DNA of 64,000 nucleotides from contig OX579633.1 in NCBI GenBank assembly GCA_951230915.1, positions 6,484,145-6,548,144 of the forward strand. Direction: 5' to 3'. The notes beneath the pieces are model-generated. The model saw only the letters and a program-made list of their open reading frames with translations, searched no databases and was not told where the DNA came from. Of this stretch, positions 35,737-45,617 are shown in pieces; position 1 is the first letter of the stretch, and every line of letters begins with the position of its first letter. The position numbers and the translations under genes were made by a program. This DNA comes from Antitrichia curtipendula (lineage: Eukaryota > Streptophyta > Bryopsida > Hypnales > Leucodontaceae).

Positions 35737-36947
35737 CGGGTACAGAAACCTTACGAATTTTTTGCATTCCCAATGAAAGAAGTTCCACTGCTGCCAACTT
35801 TGACACCCTCCCGAGAGTTGAAAATTTGTTTTTTTGCCTTGAATTTTTTTACAAGTTCATCTCTATGTTAATAACATATGTGCAAAATTTCATGGCCAAA
35901 AGATTTACAAAAAAAAGATATTCAAAGTCTACCAACATGTGTAGTTGCAAGAAAAATTTCACTACTACCAACTTTGCCACCCTCCCAAGGCTTGAGAATT
36001 TTTTTTTGCCATGAATTTATTTACATGATATCATGTCTATGTTGGTAATATGTGTACCAAATTTCAAAACCAAAAGATTTACACAAAAAAAGATATTTGA
36101 AATCTACCAACATAGGGAGTTAGAAGAGTGATTTTTTCAGCCCTTGTTATAGTGTCATTTTGTGGGTTAAAGTTTGACACGGATGTAAAAAATCATTCTC
36201 ACAACTACACCTCTTGGTAGATTTCAAATATCCTTTTCTTGGTATAAATTTTGGACTTGAAATTTGTCACACATATCACCAACTTAGAGATGATCTCATG
36301 ACAAAAATTTCATGGTAAATAAACAGTTTTTCAGCCCTTGGGAGGGTGACAAAGTTGGCAATAGTGAAATTGTTTTTTCAACTCCCTATGTTGGTAGATT
36401 TCAAATATATTTTTTTGTGTGAGTCTTTTGAACTTGAGATTTGGCACACATATTATTAACATGGAGATTCTTCCATGACAATAAATTTCATGCCAAAAAA
36501 AGTTTTTTTCAATCCTTGGGAGGGTGGCAAAGTTGGCAGTAGTGAAATTGTCCCTTCCAACTCCCTATGTTGGTAGATTTCAAATATCTTTTTTTGTGTA
36601 AATCTTTTGGTTTTGAAATTTGGTACACATATTATCAACATAGACATGATATCATGTAAAAAAATTCATGGCAAAAAAAAAATTCTCAAGCCTTGGGAGG
36701 GTGGCAAAGTTGGTAGTAGTGAAATTTTTCTCGCAACTACACATGTTGGTAGACTTTGAATATCTTTTTTTCTGTAAATCTTTTGGCCATGAAATTTTGC
36801 ACATATGTTATTAACATAGAGATGAACTAGTGAAAAACAATTCAATGCAAAAAAACAAATTTTCAACCCTCGGGAGGGTGTCAAAGTTGGCAGCAGTGGA
36901 ACTTCTTTCACTAGGAATGCAAAAAATTCGTAAGGTTTCTGTACCCG
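35737..36947. mobile_element. Fold-back element with repeat-filled arms
   Basis: A 1211-bp element whose ends are CGGGTACAGAAACCTTACG and its exact inverse. The arms are built of ~175-bp units containing CCAACTTTGCCACCCTCCC. Two units read forward (near 35785 and 35965) and four read inverted (near 36340, 36515, 36690 and 36870), so most of the element can fold into a long hairpin with uneven arms. No coding capacity. ACAAT/ACTAT flanks are a possible imperfect target duplication. This resembles Foldback-type or large MITE elements. Confidence 0.75.
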
Positions 36948-38791
36948 ACTATACATTGATTTGTTTCCTCTATACCAAAGGAAGGAAGGCTTTGCACCAA
37001 TAGAAGCTATCTTGAAGAAGGTTGAGTAGCTACTTTACTTGAAAAACGAATTAATTTGTGTTATAGGAACATAGTTGCTTATTTTAGTAGAGCATGTTAT
37101 GCTAATTTATAAATTTTATTTTGACTTATTGTAAGTTGAAATACTATTATATTAAACTAATTTTTCTACAATAATTTTTGTTGTTGTAATACTATTGTTG
37201 CAAGAGTCATTAGTTTGTATTTGTTAATTTGTGTTTGTAAGATAGAATTAAGGCATTTTTTACCTTTAGAAGTAGAAAATTGACCTATGTTTTTATTGTG
37301 ATTGATCTATTGTGTAAATTTTGCATGATATTTTCTTACATGTAGTTTTTATTTGACACTATTTTAGTGAGAATTATGCTACTTTATTTAATCCCTTGTG
37401 TATTGTTTGTTCAAATTCTATTGTCAAGATTTTGAGCATCTTTCAAATATTGATAAGCTTCTCTAGTAGTTTACTATGTTGTCTTTCAAAGAAGACCCAA
37501 ACTTGGTTTTAAACTCTTCTTCAAAAATCCAATTTTAACACCTCCTATTAGAAGAGCTAGAACCTCTTTGATCTAACTATATTCATCACTTCCACAAAAG
37601 ATTCTCATGTAAGTTTCTTTAAATTGGATGTGGGCCTCAAATTTTAGGTGAAGTAACTCACAATTATGTCTAGCTATATAAATTTGATTACTAATTGTTG
37701 AAAAATTGACCAAATGATTTGTTTGTTTTTAGTTTCTTTAAGAGGGCAATCCTTCAAAGCATTGTCACAAGAACCATAACCAAATGTTGGTCTATTATGA
37801 AACTTTCAGCATTAAGTGATCAAGTACATGATCAATAGATTCAAATTTTAGTAGAAAAAAAGTTGATTGAAATTCATTGCTTCTTACAAATAATTAAAAT
37901 AAATATCACATTGATATTGTACAATAAATTGATATATATAAGTTCTATGAGTCATGGTCAGATTCAATTGTAGCTATCAAAATGTCTATTTTTTTTAATG
38001 TAATATAATTTGAAATAACAAGTCAAATCCTCATTAGTTTATTTTGAAAGTTTGAAATATTCAAAGAATAATTATACTTGCAAGTTCCTTGTATAATAAT
38101 CTATCTCACATAATGTTATGTATTTTTCATTCAAATTTCTTGTTTAATAGTATTATAAAAATAAAAATTAATTTTTTGGTATACATTTCATTTGTGATGA
38201 AAATGTCATTATATTTTAATATACATTTTAATTGATAAAAATTCTATGTACATTATTCTTTAAAAATTCCAATAATTTGATTTTTCTATCAAACTTTTTG
38301 AAAAAATCAACATTTTTTCACATATTGAATATATCAAAATTGTATCAATAAATTATATAAGAGATTAGTTCATCTTGGTACACAAGTTCATTCAATTAGT
38401 TCAAGAGTTTGAATAATGCGAGATCCTTTGTATTAATTTGGATAATTTTTGAATGAATAAAATTCAACTAGTGTAAATTCTTAGGATTAAAGTAAAATAA
38501 AAGTAGGATGAAAGGCAATGAAATGAATGAAAATCATAGTTTTTGAAATATTTTGAAATAATTTTTATCTAAAATATCATCAAATACCATATTGGCGACC
38601 CCCTTAAACTTACATGATTCTAAAAATAAAGTAAACGGTTCTCCTACCAGATTTTATGGGAACAAATCTAATTGAAGGCAAATTTTGGAGTCAGAAATTG
38701 GAGGGGTATTCTACAAACCCATTGGACCAATGGTAGTGAGCGTGGAGCGACAAGTTACTAATCGAAGTTAAACGTGAGCGACAAGTTTAGT
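36948..38791. other. AT-rich, no recognisable gene
   Basis: Very A/T-rich, with no coding-like frames or recognised repeats. Confidence 0.45.
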
Positions 38792-38872
38792 AACAAAGTC
38801 CCCACGTTACTAGTAACTTCGACTAGTAACTTCGACTAGTAACTTCACGAGTTAAACGTGGGGGACTTTGTT
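38792..38872. repeat. Palindrome abutting the copia 5' LTR
   Basis: Left arm 38792-38808 (AACAAAGTCCCCACGTT) and right arm 38855-38872 are inverted copies apart from one extra G. The loop carries three tandem 'actagtaacttc' units. The right arm contains the polypurine-tract sequence and the first bases of the LTR. Confidence 0.75.
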
Positions 38873-39132
38873 GGATAATCATGCAATCTTAGAATGAAGA
38901 TAATGATAGCTTCCTAGTAGATGATTTCCATCTGTTGGATGTTTCTTGTTTTATATGAAGACGCTCATCGTCTCTTTGATTGTGGCTATGACTCTCCGCC
39001 TTCTGGCATTGGTCATCACTGTTTTACTGTCTTGTCTTGCACAATGTATGCGCAGTAGAGTTTTGTAATAAAGAGTATGTTATTGTTCATGTTTTCACTA
39101 GCTATATGTACTCATCTAGTTCCGTATGTTCA
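38869..39132 (+). repeat. 5' LTR of Ty1/copia element
   Basis: 264 bp, starting TGTTGG and ending TTCA. By eye it differs at about 21 positions from the second LTR (about 92% identity), nearly all transitions, as expected from decay of methylated cytosines. The insertion is therefore not recent. Confidence 0.85.
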
Positions 39133-39135
39133 ATA

Positions 39136-39149
39136 GGTTATGGGCCCAC
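39136..39149 (+). other. Primer-binding site complementary to internal initiator tRNA-Met
   Basis: GGTTATGGGCCCAC lies three bases after the LTR. It is complementary to the anticodon arm of plant initiator tRNA-Met (GGGCCCAUAACC), not to the tRNA 3' end that most plant copia elements use (TGGTATCAGAGC). Drosophila copia uses such a half-tRNA primer. Confidence 0.65.
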
Positions 39150-39351
39150 AGTGTTTTGCGTTAGTTGTGCTATGATTTTTGCGTTAGATTTTGCTACGGT
39201 TTTTTCAATGCACTACATTACAAGGAAACTCTTCTCACATTGATAGAGGGTAAAGTTAGTCCAAGAGTATGATATAGAGAGAATTTAATATTCTGAGGAA
39301 GCTAGAGAATAGTCCAAGAAGAATAAAAGTGCAGTCCAAGTTTACTAAAAA

Positions 39352-40111
39352 ATGGCAAAGAATATAGTTGCGCAATCCAAGGTTAAAGAAGTCAATACAG
39401 TCGAAAGGTATGATGGTAAATAATTTCGACTTGTGGAAGATGCACATGTTGTTCATCTTTATTTCTTGAGATTTGTTCTCATTTGTAAACGGAACAAAAC
39501 GGAAACTCGATACTATGAGCGATGAAGAGAAAGGACAGTGGGAACAACGCAATAAACATGCAATCGTTGGTATTCTAGAGTCGATCAATTCTTACCACAA
39601 ATGGGAAGTGATAAATTATTAGACATCATTTGAGATGTGGACTCAGCTCCAGGCGTACCATGACAAGCATTTCGATGAATGCACCATAGCTTTACAGGAA
39701 AAATAATTTAGCTGTAAACTTGGTGAGGGAGACTCCATAGCAGTGTACATTAGCACGCTACAAAAGTTGTAGAAACAGTTAAATGATCTTGGAGAGACAA
39801 TTACAGAGAAGTCGTTGATAGCTAAAATTAGATGCGGTCTTCCCCTATCGTATGATCCACTCATGCTCGCTTGGAATAATGCTTCTGCAATGGTAGTAGA
39901 TGATCACCAACTTTATGTCAAGGGTGTAGGTGATATTACAATTCAGGCCAAAGTGAATGAAACTATTACTTCACTTCAACTCAAGAATGTTCTCTACATT
40001 CCTAAGCTACGCCGTAACTTGATTTCAACCAACCGCGTGACTGAGAAGCGAGTTGCAATTCTCCACGTACGAGATATTTGCAAAATGATTTCAGAAGATG
40101 GCAAAGGTTGA
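39352..40111 (+). pseudogene. Copia gag and protease remnant
   Basis: The reading starts MAKNIVAQSKVKEVNTVERYDGK and continues with shifts and stops. The gag part ends in IRCGLPLSYDPLMLAW at about 39870. It jumps directly to a post-protease segment (YVKGVGDITIQA, LKNVLYIPKLRRNLIS). The CCHC zinc knuckle and the protease aspartate motif that normally lie between are absent, so an internal deletion has fused the two. Confidence 0.75.
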
Positions 40112-40129
40112 TTAGTAATGACATCTCAT

Positions 40130-41426
40130 AAATATGAGGGCCTATGGCACATGGACATTCAAACTGTCACTAAGAAGTGCTCCGCTCATATGGTTGAATC
40201 AAACCTCAATATTCAAACAGTACTTTCTTGATTTGACAGAGAGTTACAAAAATGGCATTACCATTTAGGTCACGTGAGTAACTACACGCTGAAGCAAATG
40301 GCTCAAGATGATGTCGTAATTGGTTTACCATCTTTGAAGAAAGCAAACTTACATTCTATCTACAAGGGGTGTGCTCATGGAAAGATTCATAGGACCTCAT
40401 TCCCAATCAATGCTGAAAGAAAGAGAGCCTGCAAGCCTTGCCAATTCCGATATTTCAGGGTTGTTTCAAGTTCCATCGCATGGAGGTCATTGTTGTTTCA
40501 TAACGTACAAGGATAATTACAATGGTTACATATTTGTATTTTTTCTAAAGAATTGACAAGACATTTTGACGTCATTCAAAGGCCTGTATCAACTAGTGCG
40601 GAGACAAAGAAGAGTTAAGGTGTCAAAATTGCGAACAGACAATAGGAGTGAGTATTTGTCCAAGGAGTTTCAAGACTATCTGTCCAGCAAAGGCATTCGA
40701 CACGATTTAACGGCACCATACTGTCTAGAGCAGAATGGGGTAGCAGAACGTGACAATCGTATGATAGTCGAGAGTGCAAGATCCATGATACACCATCGAA
40801 ACATGCCTTTGGAATTTTGGGGAGAAGCTGTCAACATAGCTGTACACATCCTAAATCATATTTCTAGCAGAACAATTCTAGGATTCACTCTGTTTCAGTT
40901 ATGGCATGGGGAAAAACTGGATCTCAGTTACTTCAAAGAATTTGGGAGTTTATGTTACAGTCACATTCCAAAACAAAGACGTCAAAAGCTTGACAGCAAA
41001 ACAAGAAAAGCTATTTTCATGGGCTATTGTGCTATGGCAAAGGCCTATCGTCTTTGGTGCCTCAAAACCAGGAAAATCATAGTCAGCTGTGATGTTATTT
41101 TTGACGAGGAAAGCTATCCGCAATTCAAGACATCGACTAACAAAGAGGCTAATAAAGTTGCGATAACTTTTCCAAGTACATACAAAATAGTTGTCACACC
41201 TTTATCTAAACCTACTTCATCATCTCGATTTGTAGATCAGCAAGTCGGAATACAAATTAATGAACAGGGAGCAAATATGAGTTTAGACAATGGGAGTAGA
41301 GGAAGTATTCATGACAGTGGGAGCTATGTTGAGACCAATGAGAGTGCTGGGAGTAGTGAAAATTCTCGAAACAGTAGGAGTAATATTGAGACAAATAAAA
41401 CTGCTACGAAGAATGGGAGTTCTTGA
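40130..41426 (+). pseudogene. Copia integrase remnant
   Basis: Pre-integrase zinc region with WHYHLGHVSNYTLKQMA and a degraded HHCC finger. After a frameshift near 40430 comes the integrase core: KLRTDNRSEYLSKEF carries one catalytic aspartate and LEQNGVAERDNRMIVE the glutamate. Then EFWGEAVNIAVHILN and FKEFGSLCYSHIP, typical of copia. A stop lies at about 40555 and another at the end of the 40566-41426 frame. Confidence 0.85.
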
Positions 41427-41689
41427 TATAGTAGGAGTCTTCAAAACTCTGTGAGTCATACTTCAAATCTGCCAACATTATCTGATGACAATTTAAATTC
41501 CATTCTACGGACAAGATTGTTAGATGAGATATACAATGCTACCAAGCCAATAGCAGATTCTCGAGATAGTAGCAGATTAGCATCATCAACATCGTGCGTC
41601 ACTAGTTTTAAAGAGACTAGTGCTAAAAGAATTTCAGTCCTTCTAGAGGAACCAAAAACTTATAAACAAGCGATCAAGAGTGAGTATAA

Positions 41690-42460
41690 AGAATAGTGGC
41701 AGAAAGCTATGGTAGAGGAAATAGATTTGTTACTCAAGAACGAAACATAGACTATGGAATTGTTACTGAAAGGTAGATCTACTGTACAGAATAAGTGGGT
41801 TTTCAAAATCAAAGTCAAGGTTAATGGAGCTATTGAGCGTTTCAAAGCACGGTTAGTAGCAAAGGGCTTCACTCAAACCTACGGCATGGATTACGAGGAA
41901 ACTTTTGCACCAACGGCAAGAACAAAGACCATACGAATAATACTGGTGATTGCTAGAGCCGAAGATTTTGACCTAGTTCAGTTCGACATAAAGACAACCT
42001 ATCTAAATGCTACATTGCTAGAGGAGATCTACATAACCCTCCCTGAAGGTTTTAAAGAAGAAATGTATCGCAAATTTCCAGGCAGCCGCGACAAAATATG
42101 CAAGATTCGGAAAGGACTATATGGTCTAAAACAATCTGTCAGAGGATGGAACAAAACTTTTTCAGATTTTCTGAAACTCTATGATCTAATCCAAAGTCTT
42201 GCAGATCCTTATTTGTTCTTCTCAATGTCAGAATCCAGAGTGATTCTTATTCTATGGGTAGATGACGAACTTGCAATGTGCAAAGATAAACAATTACTGA
42301 ATAAAATAATATTGTACCTAAAGACGACTTTCAAAGTCACTGTTGGCGATGCAGACGTATACGTTGGGATCCATATTACCCGTGACAAGTTTCAGCGATC
42401 ACTCTACATAGACCAAGCGAGGTATACAGAGACCATTCTATAGAAGTATGGTTTTCAAAC
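41690..42460 (+). pseudogene. Copia reverse transcriptase remnant
   Basis: Recognisable motifs are NKWVFKIKVKVNGAIERFKA, RLVAKGFTQTYGMDYEETFA, QFDIKTTYLNATLLEEIYI, GLYGLKQSVRGW and ILWVDDELAM (the YVDD box as WVDD). Stops interrupt the frame before 41754 and after 42443. Confidence 0.9.
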
Positions 42461-42559
42461 CGCTTCTCCAGTTTCAACACCCAGCGACCTACATGTACAC
42501 CTAGTTTATCCAAGGAAAGATGACGGTGAATCCAATCCTCTTTCCCTTATCAAGAAATT

Positions 42560-43243
42560 GTTGGATTGTTGTTCTACCTAGCAACTCATACTAGACCTGA
42601 TATTGCATGCGTTGTATCTACTGTCGCTCAATATGCTAGCAACTATCGAGAAATTCAATGCATTGTTGTACAAAGAATTTTGAGATATCTAAGGGAGACA
42701 ACTGACTTTGGATTGTGTTATTCTTCTGATAACAAACCAAATCAAAAGCTTGTTGCTTATGATGATGCTGATTACGCTAGAGATTTAAATGACCAAAAAA
42801 GTCGCAATGGAAGCGTGTTGATCGTTACTAATGGCCCTATTGTTTGGCTGAGCTGAAAACAACTATGTACATCAGGTTCAACAACTGAGTCAGAATATGT
42901 CGTTGCTTCTCTCACCAGCAAGGAAGTTGTATGGGTAAGAAGACTCCTTGCAGATTTTGGATTTCAGCAAATGGGTCCAACATCGTTATTCTCCGACAAC
43001 CAATCGGCAATTTGCACAGTATTGAACCTTGAGTTCCACAAAAGAACAAAGCATATTGATATTATGTTCCACATCATTTGGGAATTCCAATCCAAGGGAG
43101 AGATTATACTTGTCTATGTCCCTACTCAACTTCAGTTAGCAGATATCTTAACAGAGCCATTGACACTTGAGGTCTTCCTTCAGCTTAGAGAGACATGGAA
43201 TATTTATAAGAAAGTACCAAATCAAGTGGGAGTTGGTATGTGA
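42560..43243 (+). pseudogene. Copia RNase H remnant
   Basis: LFYLATHTRPDIACVVSTVA, then VAYDDADYARDLNDQKSRNG and SDNQSAICTVLN..RTKHIDIMFHIIWE, ending LADILTEPL. This is the usual C-terminal RNase H of copia polyproteins. A stop at about 42855 breaks it. Confidence 0.9.
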
Positions 43244-43279
43244 TGATATTGTGGTGATGCTTTTGTATGTTCTTATACT

Positions 43280-43290
43280 GCGGGGGACTT
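43280..43290 (+). other. Polypurine tract of the copia element
   Basis: GCGGGGGACTT lies directly before the second LTR and is the expected second-strand priming site. A very similar string also precedes the first LTR (38860-38868), which is unusual. Confidence 0.7.
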
Positions 43291-43839
43291 TGTTGGATAA
43301 TCATGCAGTGTTAGAACGAAGATAATGATAGCTTCCTAGTGGATGATTTCCATTTGTTGGATGTTTCTTATTTTGTATGAAGACGCTCATCGTCTCTTTG
43401 ATTGTGGCTATGACTCTTTGCCTTTTGGCGTTGGTCATCACTGTCTTACTGTCTTGTTTTACACAATGTATGCGTAGCAGAGTTCTGTAATAAAGAGTAT
43501 GTTACTACACTACAACAAAACCAATGTTTTATGACTGCAAAATATGACTGCAATGAGTCATAAAATCAAAAAATATGACTAGTCGCAGAAATCACTGTAG
43601 ATGACTACAACATGACTGACATGAGTCATTACCGACGAGTTGCTTCAGACATCAGTCATATTGGCAGTCATATTTTTTGGGGGGTATAATTATCCATAAT
43701 TAGTCGTATTTTGCCAACAAGGCATATACTTTGACTATCTTTGAGGGCTTGACTTTTTTTTGAGTTGCCCGGGCAAACAAAAATAAATCCTACGTAGCAT
43801 GTGACTCCATATAGTAATTTCTTTTGGCTGACGTGGAAT

Positions 43840-44100
43840 ATGACTGCGGTCAGTCATATTTTGGCTAACGTGGAATATGACTGCGATTAGTGATATTTTA
43901 GCTAATATGGCATATGACTACAATCAGTTATATTTTAGTTGACGTGGAATATGACTGCGGTCAGTCATATTTTGGCTAATGTGACATATGACTGCGATCA
44001 GTCATATTTTTTGTAGATGTGGAATATGACTCTTGTGAGTCATATTTTACTAATGTGAAATATGACTCTTATGAGTCATATTTTGGTTAATGTGGTGGTT
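43840..44100. repeat. Array of palindromic subterminal units
   Basis: About seven units of 36-40 bp, each containing AATATGACTGCGGTCAGTCATATT or a close variant, so each unit is itself a palindrome. They are separated by 'ttggctaatgtgg'-type spacers. They lie in the left subterminal part of the CACTA element. Confidence 0.8.
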
Positions 44101-44699
44101 CATATGGATGTCATTGGTAGTTTATGACTAATTACAATCATATTTTGGAAAATATAAAGTCATATTTGGAAAAGATTCTATGTAGTTAAAAATGAATACA
44201 TATGATTTTTGAGATATATAAGAGATAATCATATTGGAAAGGGAGAATGTAAAAAGGAAAGCAACTCTCTTCATTGACATTTATTAGTCACCAATACAAA
44301 ACATATATACCACAATGAATCATTTACAAAATCCAATAAGGCCTATATTCCTTACAATAATATGAAGATGGCTCTATTGGGTTGCAAGTAGCCTCCAATG
44401 ACTTTGTTTCAACTTTTGGTGCCTGCATAAACAATTAAAGAAATGGGAGGTTAATTTTAGTGAATGAACAACAAAGTTCAACCTTCAAAGGCTTACAATA
44501 ATACAAAATATGTAGCTCAAGTTTAGGATAGGAAAAATAAGAATGGTGATGGAGAAAACAAAAAGAAAAAATAGACAAGTATTAAGAGATAGCAACAAAC
44601 AAGAGTTAAGATGCAACAAGAAACAAAAAGCAACAACTAAGACACCACAAGAAACAACAAGCAAGAGTTAAGATGCAACAAGAAACAAGAAGCAACAAC

Positions 44700-44812
44700 T
44701 AAGAAACAACTAAGACACAACAAGAAACAACTAAGACACAACAAGAAACAACTAAGACACAACAAGAAATAACAAAGACACAACAAGAAACAACTAAGAC
44801 ACAACAAGAAAC
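44700..44812. repeat. 21-bp tandem repeat
   Basis: About five copies of AAGACACAACAAGAAACAAC plus T inside the CACTA element. Related but irregular AC/AG-rich sequence extends from about 44590 to 45010. Confidence 0.85.
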
Positions 44813-45076
44813 AAGAGTTAAGATGCAACAAAAAGACACAAGAAGCAAAAATTAAAAAGCAACAAGAAGAAACAAAAAACATGAACTAAGAAGAAGAAAG
44901 AGTTAAAATGCTAGAGAAAGAAAGAGTTTAGATGCAACAATAAGAAACAAGAAGCATGATTAGAACTAAGAAGCAACAAGAAAGAAGAATTAAGATGCAA
45001 TAAAAAAAAAAAATTAAGAAGCAATAACAAGTATGAGCTAAAAGACAATAAAAGGCAAGGAAGAAGGGCCAAAAGA

Positions 45077-45210
45077 AGTGGCGGCTAGGGTTTCAAGATC
45101 CTAAAAAGTGGCGTCTAGGATTTCAAAACTCTAAAAAAAGTGGCGGCTAGGGTTTCAAAACCCTAAAAAAGTGGCGGCTAGGTTTCAAAATTCTAAAATA
45201 TAGGTGAGTA
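45077..45210. repeat. ~31-bp tandem repeat
   Basis: Four or five copies of a unit containing GTGGCGGCTAGGGTTTCAAA followed by 'accctaaaaaa', within the right half of the CACTA element. Confidence 0.8.
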
Positions 45211-45617
45211 GGATTTCAAAATCTTAAACAATGGCTTATCCAATTTTTTTTTGAATTGCCCGTATTTTTCTTGGGTTGCCCCAAACAAAAAAATTGTCAC
45301 TACCATGGAAATATGACTGACAATATAACTTAGCGTTCCCCAAACATGTTCCCTATGTTCCCTATGAAATACTTTGGTGTTCCTAATGGTCGTATAGTGT
45401 ATACTTGTGACGTAGAAGGCTCAAAAATGACTGACAGTCATATTTTGCAGTCATATTTTTCCTCAAGGTGTTGACCTTCAAGAATATGACTGCAACCAGT
45501 CGTCAGTCATCCTCAGTCATATTTTTGTAATCATAAAATACCCGTTTTCTTGTAGTGCTATTCATGTTTTCACTAGCTATATGTACTCGTCTGGTTCCGT
45601 ATGTTCAATAGGTTATG

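Larger units (their letters stand above)
43508..45557. mobile_element. Non-autonomous CACTA (EnSpm-type) element
   Basis: 2050 bp, starting CACTACAACAAAACC and ending with the inverse form GTTTTCTTGTAGTG. It is inserted in the copia second LTR with a perfect 3-bp target duplication CTA (43505-43507 and 45558-45560), exactly as CACTA elements insert. Removing it and one CTA restores LTR sequence colinear with the first LTR. Subterminal regions are packed with TATGACTGC/CAGTCATA repeats, presumed transposase-binding sites. No transposase frame is present. The inside holds two tandem arrays (44700-44812 and 45077-45210). Confidence 0.9.
38869..45607 (+). mobile_element. Degenerate Ty1/copia retrotransposon, interrupted by a CACTA element
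   Basis: Domain order is gag, protease remnant, integrase, reverse transcriptase, RNase H, which defines the copia type. The LTRs are 38869-39132 and 43291-45607; the second is split by a 2050-bp insertion. Every coding region is broken by stops or frameshifts. Part of gag and the protease active site are missing. It could not move on its own. Confidence 0.9.

Noticed and set aside
43840..44100. CRISPR-like array
   Set aside because: Regular spacing of palindromic repeats superficially resembles CRISPR, but spacers are themselves conserved, there are no cas genes, and this is a plant nuclear context; it is a transposon subterminal array.
44637..44882. 81-codon Cys/Leu/Phe-rich frame (repeated FLLCLSC)
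   Set aside because: It is the translation of the 21-bp tandem array inside the CACTA element, not a membrane protein gene.
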